DNA of 9,139 nucleotides from NCBI GenBank assembly GCA_003694905.1, contig RFJM01000462.1, positions 1 to 9,139 on the forward strand, written 5' to 3'. Below are positions 1-6,483 of the stretch, piece by piece. The DNA is from Caldilineae bacterium (GTDB taxonomy: Bacteria; Chloroflexota; Anaerolineae; J102). The notes under the pieces are model-generated. The model made no database searches, was not told the origin of the DNA, and saw only the letters and a list, made by a program, of their open reading frames with translations. Both the position numbers and the translations under genes were made by a program. How positions within the stretch are numbered: the stretch's first letter is position 1; every line of letters begins with the position of its first letter.

Positions 1-187
1 CCCTGGGGTAGCGCGAACGCACCAGCGCCACCGAATCATCGCTGGAGGCGTTGTCGATCAACCACACTTCCAGATTCAGATCATCCTCGGCCGCGAAGAG
101 GGAATCCAGCGCGGCAGGCAGATAGGCTGCCGCGTTCCAGTTGACCATGATGACCGTCAGGTCGGGGACCGAAGAGGACATGGCCAT
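1..187 (-). CDS. Family 2 glycosyltransferase, N-terminal part (cut by left edge)
   Basis: Sixty-two codons are visible, reading MAMSSSVPDLTVIMVNWN and continuing to a segment ending VWLIDNASSDDSVALVRSRY. This is the opening of a GT-A fold family 2 glycosyltransferase: a first beta strand ending in VNWN, a helix with YLPAALDSL, then the second strand and the IDNASSDDS nucleotide-sugar binding loop. Such enzymes move a sugar from a nucleotide-activated donor to a lipid, glycan or protein acceptor, usually at the inner face of the membrane. The catalytic DxD and the acceptor region lie outside the window, so donor and acceptor cannot be named. The ATG at 187 is preferred over the in-frame ATG at 181 because a GAGGA at 198-194, overlapping the upstream stop codon, lies six bases ahead of it. 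It follows the phosphohydrolase gene by nine bases, so the two are almost certainly co-transcribed. Confidence 0.85.
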   Translation of the reverse strand, partial: MAMSSSVPDLTVIMVNWNAAAYLPAALDSLFAAEDDLNLEVWLIDNASSDDSVALVRSRYPR

Positions 188-196
188 CGGCGGTCC

Positions 197-1873
197 TCAA
201 GCCACGTAGCCCAGCCCTTGCAGGCGGGCGCGAATCGCCTCTTCTTCGTCGGCGCTGAGGTCGATGCCCGGCCCGGCGCCGATATCACGCTCATATTCCT
301 CGTAGCGAGGAGGCCGCCCCGCAATGGCCGGCACAAATGGCTCGGTCAGCACCCGTCCGTCCATGGCGCGGGGGATGGGCACTTCCAGCAGGTGAAGAAT
401 GGTGGGGGCCAGATCGATGAGTTGGGCGTCGCGGAGCTGCACCTGCGGCCGCACGCCGTAGCCGTAGAACATGCAGATGCCTTCGATGATATGGGTGCCG
501 GTCTGGTCAAGGGCGTAGGCAGCACCATGACGGCCGAACTTTTGCTTGACGCCAAAGATGGGGCCGTCCGGCCGCCCTTCGTAGTCTTTGGTGGCCAGGT
601 ACTTATCGTCGCGCCAGCGGATCAGCAGGTCCGGGGCCTGCTCAACATGCGGGCCGCTGTAGATCTCTTCCCGACGCATGACCTCGGCCACCATCGGTTC
701 GCCGGTGTCGGGGTCGCGCAGCGCCAGCAGCCCCTGGGTGATCTGAGCGATAACCTGTTCCACCTCGTCCGGTTCCACCACCCCCTGGGGATCCCGGCCT
801 TTGATATTGAGATTGATGTTGCCCAGGTTGCCGGTAGAATAGGCCAGGGTCCGTGACCAGTCGATGTCGGCTTTGTCGATGAAAGTCTCCACCGCTGCGT
901 GGGCGCCGGTGAAACGCTTGAGAAAACCCTTGACGCTCACGGGCAAGAAGCGTTGCGCCAGATACAGGCTCTGTTTGAGTGTGACCCGCGCCAGATGCCG
1001 CGCCCGGTCCGACAGCCCCAATTCGGGGCCCTGGCGCATGTGCAGCCAGCCGTTCTGCGCCAGCCAGCGATCCAGATACACCGTCTTGACGATGGGTCCC
1101 GCGCCGTGATCCGACATGACGATCAGGGTGACATCGTCGGGCAGGGTCTCGACGAGCTGCTTGAGGTGGTGGTCGATGCGTTTGTAGACCTGCAGAATAG
1201 CATCGTGCTGGGGATGCTCCGGCTGCGCCAGCAAATGCCAGGAGCAATGCTGGATGGCGTCCGTCTCCATCTCCACCCACATGTAGAAGTCCAGAGGCTG
1301 GCGATTGATGGTACGCCACAGCAGTTCAAAGCGTTTATCGATCCCCTCCAGCGTCTCCTGCAGATAGCGGGCATGGGACTTCCCCACCGTGCTGACGGCG
1401 ATGAAGTGCACGTCGTTCACCTCGGCCTTCAGTTCAGGGGGGTAGGTGTAGGGTGAATCCAGGCCGGGCGTGTCCAGGCCCGAAATCAGGAAGCCGTTGA
1501 CCTGCTCGGGAGGAAAAGTCATGGGTACATTGACGACACCCACGCGTTTGCCCGCGTCGGAGAGGATACGCCAGAGGGTACGGCCCGAGCGCCGGGCCGC
1601 GTTGGTCAGCTCCTGGTCGTAGGTGCCGGGGATACGGCGGGCAAAATCGAAGACGCCGTGCTTACCGGGGTTCATGCCCGTCATGAAGCTGGACCAGGCT
1701 ACGGCCGTGAGAAATTGGATGGTGGAACGCAGGCCACCCCAGGCACCATGGGCCTGGATGTGGGCCAGCGTGGGAAGATGACCCTGGTCAATCCAGGGCT
1801 GCAACAGGGACCAGGGCACGCCGTCCAGGCCGATGACCCAGACGCGCGGGGTCTTGGGGGTTATGTCGTTCAA
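197..1873 (-). CDS. AlkP-superfamily phosphohydrolase/phosphodiesterase (COG3379-like), TTG start
   Basis: A complete 558-residue protein of the alkaline phosphatase / nucleotide pyrophosphatase superfamily. Metal and catalytic positions appear in order: D17 in VIGLDG, the probable nucleophile T56 in FLTAVAWSSFMTG followed by NPGKHGVFDF, D205 and H209 in METDAIQH, D255 and H256 in MSDHG, and H461 in TGTHIIEG. The C-terminus carries the DLAPTILHLL and PRAMDGR block and ends in LQGLGYVA, a tail usual for this family. There is no signal peptide or membrane segment, so it looks cytoplasmic. The family hydrolyses phosphate mono- or diesters, but the substrate is unknown. In many genomes relatives sit beside glycosyltransferase or polysaccharide genes, as here. 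The start is TTG at 1873-1871: no ATG or GTG precedes the D17 motif, and a GAGGTGA lies seven bases upstream. This TTG overlaps the dnaE stop as TTGA, indicating translational coupling. Confidence 0.88.
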   Translation of the reverse strand: MNDITPKTPRVWVIGLDGVPWSLLQPWIDQGHLPTLAHIQAHGAWGGLRSTIQFLTAVAWSSFMTGMNPGKHGVFDFARRIPGTYDQELTNAARRSGRTLWRILSDAGKRVGVVNVPMTFPPEQVNGFLISGLDTPGLDSPYTYPPELKAEVNDVHFIAVSTVGKSHARYLQETLEGIDKRFELLWRTINRQPLDFYMWVEMETDAIQHCSWHLLAQPEHPQHDAILQVYKRIDHHLKQLVETLPDDVTLIVMSDHGAGPIVKTVYLDRWLAQNGWLHMRQGPELGLSDRARHLARVTLKQSLYLAQRFLPVSVKGFLKRFTGAHAAVETFIDKADIDWSRTLAYSTGNLGNINLNIKGRDPQGVVEPDEVEQVIAQITQGLLALRDPDTGEPMVAEVMRREEIYSGPHVEQAPDLLIRWRDDKYLATKDYEGRPDGPIFGVKQKFGRHGAAYALDQTGTHIIEGICMFYGYGVRPQVQLRDAQLIDLAPTILHLLEVPIPRAMDGRVLTEPFVPAIAGRPPRYEEYERDIGAGPGIDLSADEEEAIRARLQGLGYVA

Positions 1874-4800
1874 ATCCGATTCACCTCGAAACAGTTAGGA
1901 CCCAGGAGACTCTGAAGCTCGGACGCGAGTTCCATACAGTACCGGGTGGTGTCGTTGGGGAAATCCAATTCGACGCGGCCGCGCGGATCGTGCACGACCA
2001 GGCAAAAACGGTCTGCTCCCTCGTAGCGCTGCAAGATGCTCACGACCTGTTTGAGCCGGCGCTGGTGCATGTCGCGGCTGCCTGTCAATTCGAGGAATAC
2101 GCGAATACGATGTCGCGGTGGAGCCGACTCCCCGATGGCTTCGCGAGTTGTAGTCACAGAGGGGGCAGGCTCGGTCTTCCCGGCCGCACTGTTGGTACCG
2201 GCCGGGCGCGATTCCTCCACCTGGGCCGGTATGGGTGCGGGTTCCGGTTCCTCCTCGGCCGACAACTCGTCGGACGGTTCGGCGAAGGGGGATTCCTCGT
2301 CGGGCGGGATGAAGAGGTCGCCGAAATCGTAGGGCTGCGGTGCTTCGGCCAGAGCCTCGGCATAGGAGTACTGGTCGGTGATGTGGTCGGCGACAACGCC
2401 CACTCTCTCATCCCGAACATCCACCTTGCCCCGAACCAAGACGATGGCTCCCTCTTGCAACAGATGCTCGGCCGTCTGCTCAAAGGTGCGGGGGAAGACG
2501 GTAACGTCGAACTCGCCGTGATGATCTTCCAGGGTGAGGAAGGCCATGCGTTTTCTGCTTTTGGTGAAAATCACCCGCACACCGTTGATCATGCCGACCA
2601 TGGTGACCGGTTTGCCGGCCAGGTGGGGCGAGAGTTCGGTACTGGTACAGGTAATGGCCTCCTGAAATTTGCCGCTGATGCGATCCAGGGGATGTTCGGA
2701 AACGTACACGCCTAGCAGCTCCTTTTCCCAGTTGAGGCGCTCGCGCGCGGGGACGGGCGTGTAGGACGGGGGTGGGTTCAACAGATTGGTCAGGCCGCTG
2801 ACGATCTCGGGTGTATCGTCGAAGAGGCCGATCTGTCCGACAGACTTATTCTCCCACACGGTGCTGGAGTACTGCATCATGGTATCCAGGACGGCCAGGA
2901 CCATCTCGCGGTCGGCGAAATCATCAAATGCACCTACCTTGATCAGGCACTCCATGGTGCGTCGGTTGAGCTGGCGCAGGTCGACGCGCGTGCAGAAGTC
3001 CTCCAGGCTGGTGAAGGGGCCACCTTCCTCCCTGGCCGCCAGGATGGTCTCGATGGCACCCTCGCCCACGTTCTTGATGGCCCCGATGCCGAAGCGGATG
3101 CCGTAGCCCTTGGGGACCGGGAATTCGAAGCCGATGTTGCGCGGTTTGAACGCCTCGGGATCCACGTCGGGCGGCAGTTCCTGGATCTGAAAGTCCAGGC
3201 CGCTGCGGTTGATATTCGGCGGGAGAACCGGAATGCCCATACGCCGACAATCGGCCAAGTAGCGGCTGATCTTGTCCGTCTTATCCCGCTCGACCGTGAG
3301 CATGGCGCTCATGTATTCCAGCGGGTAGTGCGCCTTGAGGAAAGCGGTCTGGCAGGTCACTTTGGCATAGTCGGCCGCGTGGGCTTTGTTGAAGCCGTAG
3401 CGCGCGAAGTATTCGATGTCGTTCCAGATCGCCTCGCACACCTCGCGCGAGAAACCGCGCTGCATGGCCCCTTCGGTGAACTTGATCCGATGCTCCTCCA
3501 TGAGCTTCTTTTTCTTCTTGGCCACGGCCTTGCGGATCATGTCCGCTTCGCCGGGCTCATACCCTGCCAATTCGGAAGCGATGCGGATGATTTGCTCCTG
3601 GTAGACCAGGATGCCGTAGGTATCCCGGAGGATGGGTTCGAGTTCGGGGGTATGGTATCGGACCAGATCCTTGTTCTCGAAGATGGCCGCGTGCATGCGG
3701 CGGATGTACTCCGGGATGTTCTCCATCGGGCCGGGTCGATAGAGGGAAATCGCGGCCACGATGTGGTCGAAGCGGCGGGGCTGCATGTTGATCATCAAAC
3801 GGCGCATGCCCGAGCCTTCCACCTGGAACACGCCCGAGACCTCTCCCTTGCTCAGCATTTCGAACAGGGCTTCGGGTTTCTTGGATGGGTCCGGGCCGAC
3901 ATGTCCCACATCATAGGGTATGTTGTCGATGGTGTAGTTGACCCCATATCGCTCTCGGATCAGCTCTGCAGCTTTGCGCATCACCGTGAGGGTGCTCAGG
4001 CCCAGGAAATCGACCTTGAGCAGGCCGATGGATTCGACGATCTCCATAGGCCATTGGGTGACCCGGTCCAGTCCGCCCAGGCCGGTATCGCCACTGGTCG
4101 GGCGATTGAGAGGCAGGTACTCGTGCAGAGGTCGGTCGGAGATGATCACCCCGGCGGCGTGGCTGGAGGCATGGCGGGCCACCCCCTCGAGCTTGCGCGC
4201 CGTGTCCAGCAAGGTACGCACCTCCGGCTTTTCCCGGTACTCGGTGGCCAGCTCCCTGGAGTAGAACTCATGCTCCCTATCGAGCACATGCTCGATCTTG
4301 GCGGGCTTGCCCGGAATGGCGGGGACCATGCGCGCGAGCCTGTCAACCTCTTCCAGAGACATGTCCAGAGCGCGACCGACATCGCGGATGGCCGCCCGCG
4401 CGCCCAATGTCCCAAAAGTGATGATCTGCGCCACCTTTTCTTTGCCGTATTTGCGCGCCGCGTACTCCACCATCTGCGAGCGCTGGTCATCGGGAAAGTC
4501 CAGGTCGATATCGGGCATGGAGACACGGCCGGGATTGAGAAAACGCTCGAAGATGAGGCCGTGTTCGAGGGGATCCAGGCTGGTGATGCCAAGGGTGTAG
4601 GCTACCACCGAACCGGCCCCAGAACCACGCACGTTGTACCAGATCTCGTTTTTCTTCCACTCTTCGTACGAGCTGTAGGGATAAGGGTCATGATGGCGTT
4701 CCCACCACTCGTCGCTACGGCTGGCAAACTGGCAGAGGTCCCAGACGATGAGGAAATAGGTGTCGAAGCCCATGCGGTGGATGATGTTGAGTTCATGCTC

Positions 4801-5781
4801 GAGGCGGGCGCGCAGCTGCCGATCGTTGCGCGCTCGCTCCTCGCCATACCGCCGCACCAGACCGGCTTCACAGAGTTCTCGCAGATAGCTGTGCGCGTCG
4901 TAGCCTTCGGGCACGTCGAATTGGGGCAGATGGTAGCCGCTGCTATCCAGGTTGACGTCGCACATCTCGGCGATGAGCAGGCTATTGCTCAGGGCGCCGG
5001 GGACCTCGCCGAAAAGAGCTGCCATCTCTTCGTAGGATTTGAGATAGTAGCCATTGTCCGAGAAGACGAGCTTGGGGTTTTGTACGGTGGAACCCGTCTG
5101 GATGCAAAGCAAGACTTTGTGCGGGTCGGCATCTTCGGCGCGAGTATAGTGCACGTCATTGGTGGCCAGAAACCGCAGCCGGTAGTGCGAAGCCATCTCG
5201 ATCAGGGTTTTGTTGATCCGGGTGAGTTCGGGGATGCTGTGTTCCTGGAGTTCCACAAAAAGGCGGTCTCGACCGAAGATATCCACATACTCGCCCATGA
5301 TCTGATGTGCAAGCTTCATGTTCCCTTCGGCGATGGCCCGCGGTATCTCGGCTGCCATGCAACCGGTGGTAGCAATCAACCCCTGGCTGTGCTCGGCCAT
5401 GAAGGCGCGATCAATGCGCGGCTTGTAGTAGTACCCTTCCAGTTGCGCCACACTGGCAATTTCCAGGAGGTTGCGATAGCCCTCCTGATTCTCGGCCAGC
5501 AGCAGCATGTGAAAACGCGTTTTGTCCAGTTCAGGATCGCGATCATACATGCTCTTGCGGGCCAGATAGGTCTCGATGCCGATGATGGGTTTGACTCCCT
5601 CGCGTTTGCAAGCGCGATAGAAGGGCATGACCCCATACATGGCACCGTGGTCGGTCAGGGCCAGGGCCGGCTGGCCCAGTTCTTTGGCCCGGACGACCAG
5701 CTCGTCAATGCGGCTGAGGCCGTCGAGCAGGGAATACTCGCTGTGGACGTGGAGGTGGACGAAGTTGGCTTGGGCACTCAT
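1870..5781 (-). CDS. dnaE: DNA polymerase III subunit alpha
   Basis: Replicative DNA polymerase catalytic subunit, 1303 residues and complete. The N-terminal PHP domain (about 5-220) keeps all nine expected metal ligands: H11, H13, D20, H45, E70, H91, C141, D209 and H211. The polymerase core has RGSGAG (385-390), MPDIDLDF with catalytic D424 and D426, and the third aspartate D591 in LLKVDFLGL, followed by FQVEGSGMRRLM, YRPGPM and FARYGFNKAHAADYA. A helix-hairpin-helix region spans about 895-950, and a clamp-binding QIGLF lies at 983-987. An OB fold covers about 1055-1130. An acidic, Pro/Glu-rich linker (about 1140-1222) leads to a C-terminal domain (1223-1303) that probably takes part in holoenzyme contacts. 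Relative to E. coli DnaE there is an extra segment of about 20 residues near 353-382. No intein interrupts the motifs. The ATG at 5781 is the first possible start, since a TAG lies two codons upstream. It has no clear SD. The phosphohydrolase gene overlaps its stop. Confidence 0.98.
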   Translation of the reverse strand: MSAQANFVHLHVHSEYSLLDGLSRIDELVVRAKELGQPALALTDHGAMYGVMPFYRACKREGVKPIIGIETYLARKSMYDRDPELDKTRFHMLLLAENQEGYRNLLEIASVAQLEGYYYKPRIDRAFMAEHSQGLIATTGCMAAEIPRAIAEGNMKLAHQIMGEYVDIFGRDRLFVELQEHSIPELTRINKTLIEMASHYRLRFLATNDVHYTRAEDADPHKVLLCIQTGSTVQNPKLVFSDNGYYLKSYEEMAALFGEVPGALSNSLLIAEMCDVNLDSSGYHLPQFDVPEGYDAHSYLRELCEAGLVRRYGEERARNDRQLRARLEHELNIIHRMGFDTYFLIVWDLCQFASRSDEWWERHHDPYPYSSYEEWKKNEIWYNVRGSGAGSVVAYTLGITSLDPLEHGLIFERFLNPGRVSMPDIDLDFPDDQRSQMVEYAARKYGKEKVAQIITFGTLGARAAIRDVGRALDMSLEEVDRLARMVPAIPGKPAKIEHVLDREHEFYSRELATEYREKPEVRTLLDTARKLEGVARHASSHAAGVIISDRPLHEYLPLNRPTSGDTGLGGLDRVTQWPMEIVESIGLLKVDFLGLSTLTVMRKAAELIRERYGVNYTIDNIPYDVGHVGPDPSKKPEALFEMLSKGEVSGVFQVEGSGMRRLMINMQPRRFDHIVAAISLYRPGPMENIPEYIRRMHAAIFENKDLVRYHTPELEPILRDTYGILVYQEQIIRIASELAGYEPGEADMIRKAVAKKKKKLMEEHRIKFTEGAMQRGFSREVCEAIWNDIEYFARYGFNKAHAADYAKVTCQTAFLKAHYPLEYMSAMLTVERDKTDKISRYLADCRRMGIPVLPPNINRSGLDFQIQELPPDVDPEAFKPRNIGFEFPVPKGYGIRFGIGAIKNVGEGAIETILAAREEGGPFTSLEDFCTRVDLRQLNRRTMECLIKVGAFDDFADREMVLAVLDTMMQYSSTVWENKSVGQIGLFDDTPEIVSGLTNLLNPPPSYTPVPARERLNWEKELLGVYVSEHPLDRISGKFQEAITCTSTELSPHLAGKPVTMVGMINGVRVIFTKSRKRMAFLTLEDHHGEFDVTVFPRTFEQTAEHLLQEGAIVLVRGKVDVRDERVGVVADHITDQYSYAEALAEAPQPYDFGDLFIPPDEESPFAEPSDELSAEEEPEPAPIPAQVEESRPAGTNSAAGKTEPAPSVTTTREAIGESAPPRHRIRVFLELTGSRDMHQRRLKQVVSILQRYEGADRFCLVVHDPRGRVELDFPNDTTRYCMELASELQSLLGPNCFEVNRI
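1881..1887 (-). promoter_or_regulatory. Shine-Dalgarno GAGGTGA fixing a TTG start
   Basis: On the minus strand GAGGTGA stands seven bases before the TTG at 1873. It lies inside the last codons of dnaE. Its strength and spacing are the main support for the rare TTG start of the phosphohydrolase gene, and they allow ribosomes to reload as they finish dnaE. Confidence 0.7.
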
Positions 5782-5906
5782 GGGCTAGGAGATGATGTCG
5801 TGGAACGAGGGGGGAACACGACGGAGATGGGCATCGCATGTCTCGCCGTTCAAGGATTCCGCAGCGCACACGGCTCTGACGATGTTCACCATTCCCCGGC
5901 GAACGC

Positions 5907-5920
5907 TTGCCCGAAGGCAA
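5907..5920 (-). other. Small UUCG-tetraloop hairpin in the dnaE leader
   Basis: On the minus strand TTGCC-TTCG-GGCAA forms a perfect five-pair stem closed by C(UUCG)G, an unusually stable tetraloop. It lies about ten bases after the transcription start implied by the TATAAT at 5940-5935, so it would cap the 5' end of the dnaE mRNA. A role in mRNA stability is inferred. An overlapping weaker pairing (GGC with GCC, 5911-5898) could compete with it. Confidence 0.4.
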
Positions 5921-5934
5921 TTGGGGGACATCTG

Positions 5935-5965
5935 ATTATAGCCCCTGGCCGAAGAGATGCGGAAA
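5935..5965 (-). promoter_or_regulatory. Candidate promoter for dnaE
   Basis: A perfect TATAAT -10 box reads on the minus strand at 5940-5935. The -35 region is poor: the best candidates are TTCCGC 18 bases upstream or TTTCCG 19 bases upstream. It lies beyond the putative terminator of the preceding unit and about 155 bases ahead of the dnaE ATG, which would give a leader of roughly 147 bases. It is supported by position and by the perfect -10, not by the -35. Confidence 0.45.
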
Positions 5966-6019
5966 TCGCCCCGACACGGGGGAGCGGGCAACGGGTACAG
6001 TAGGTCTGGAAAGATGGCA

Positions 6020-6055
6020 GCGCGAGGGAGACGGCCGCGGCCGCCTCTCTCGCGC
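6020..6055 (-). terminator. GC-rich hairpin, probable terminator after ridA
   Basis: The arms GCGCGAG and CTCGCGC (6055-6049 and 6026-6020) pair perfectly over seven bases. After one mismatch, a second run of about eight or nine pairs (one G-U) continues into a GGCCGCGGCC core. The hairpin begins 14 bases after the ridA stop. On the minus strand it is followed by TGCCATCTTTCC, so the T-run is weak. It could stop transcription of trmB-ridA before the dnaE promoter, or simply protect the 3' end. The dyad is symmetrical, but no gene on the plus strand ends here. Confidence 0.5.
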
Positions 6056-6069
6056 CCAGGCGGGGTGTA

Positions 6070-6450
6070 TCAGGGGACGAGGGCAATAACGTCGATCTCG
6101 ATCAACGCGTCCAGGGGTAGGGCCGCGACCGCTACGGTCGAGCGCGCCGGCGGAGCATCCCCGACCACCTGGCCGTAGATGCCGTTGACCACCGAGAAGT
6201 GGGACATGTCGGTGAGATAGATGGTGGTCTTGACCACGTTGGAGAAATCGGTGCCTGCAGCCTGTAGCACGGCTTGCAGGTTGGCTAACACCTGGCGGGT
6301 CTGGGCTTCCAGACCGGTGCGTAGCTGGCCGGTGACCGGGTCCAGTCCGATCTGTCCGGCGGTGAAGACCAGGGAGCCGGCCTTAACGGCCTGGGAGTAG
6401 GGACCAACGGCTGCGGGGGCTCGATCGGTATGGATGATCTCGCGGGTCAT
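6070..6450 (-). CDS. ridA: RidA/YjgF/UK114 family reactive enamine-imine deaminase
   Basis: A complete 126-residue protein of the RidA family's usual length. RidA trimers in the cytosol hydrolyse the unstable 2-aminoacrylate and related enamines or imines released by PLP-dependent dehydratases, protecting other PLP enzymes. The expected residues are visible: GPYSQAV with Y18, FTAGQIGLDP (29-38), an NLQAVLQAAG helix, VVKTTIYLTDM (72-82), PPARSTVAV with the substrate-carboxylate arginine R103, and E118 in LIEID. This pattern is that of active archetypal RidA, not the inactive Rid subgroups lacking the arginine. The ATG at 6450 has an AGGAG (6461-6457) six bases upstream. It follows trmB by 33 bases on the same strand and is probably co-transcribed with it. 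A GC-rich hairpin begins 14 bases after the stop. The exact physiological substrate cannot be read from sequence. Confidence 0.93.
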   Translation of the reverse strand: MTREIIHTDRAPAAVGPYSQAVKAGSLVFTAGQIGLDPVTGQLRTGLEAQTRQVLANLQAVLQAAGTDFSNVVKTTIYLTDMSHFSVVNGIYGQVVGDAPPARSTVAVAALPLDALIEIDVIALVP

Positions 6451-6483
6451 GTCATGCTCCTGTTGAGAAAGACGTAAGTGGGA

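Noticed and set aside
1870..5781. Intein or frameshift in dnaE
   Set aside because: All polymerase motifs are contiguous and in one frame. The extra segment at about 353-382 is far too short for an intein and lacks splice-junction residues.
5785..5991. Possible small leader peptide upstream of dnaE on the same strand (68 codons, ending just before the dnaE ATG)
   Set aside because: Its start would lie upstream of the TATAAT box and its internal ATG has no properly spaced SD. The sequence shows no regulatory codon runs or recognisable features, so a coding role is not supported.
3328..6003. An 891-codon open frame on the plus strand opposite dnaE
   Set aside because: It lies almost wholly antisense to a certain dnaE, shows no recognisable domain, and is of the kind produced by GC-rich codon bias (a mirror of third-position G/C). 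Its composition (many His, Val, Asp, Gly) is that of a shadow frame.
6033..6044. GGCCGCGGCC/GCGGCCGC palindrome as a protein-binding site
   Set aside because: It is explained as the tip of the larger hairpin at 6020-6055. A self-complementary run of this kind is expected there and in GC-rich DNA.
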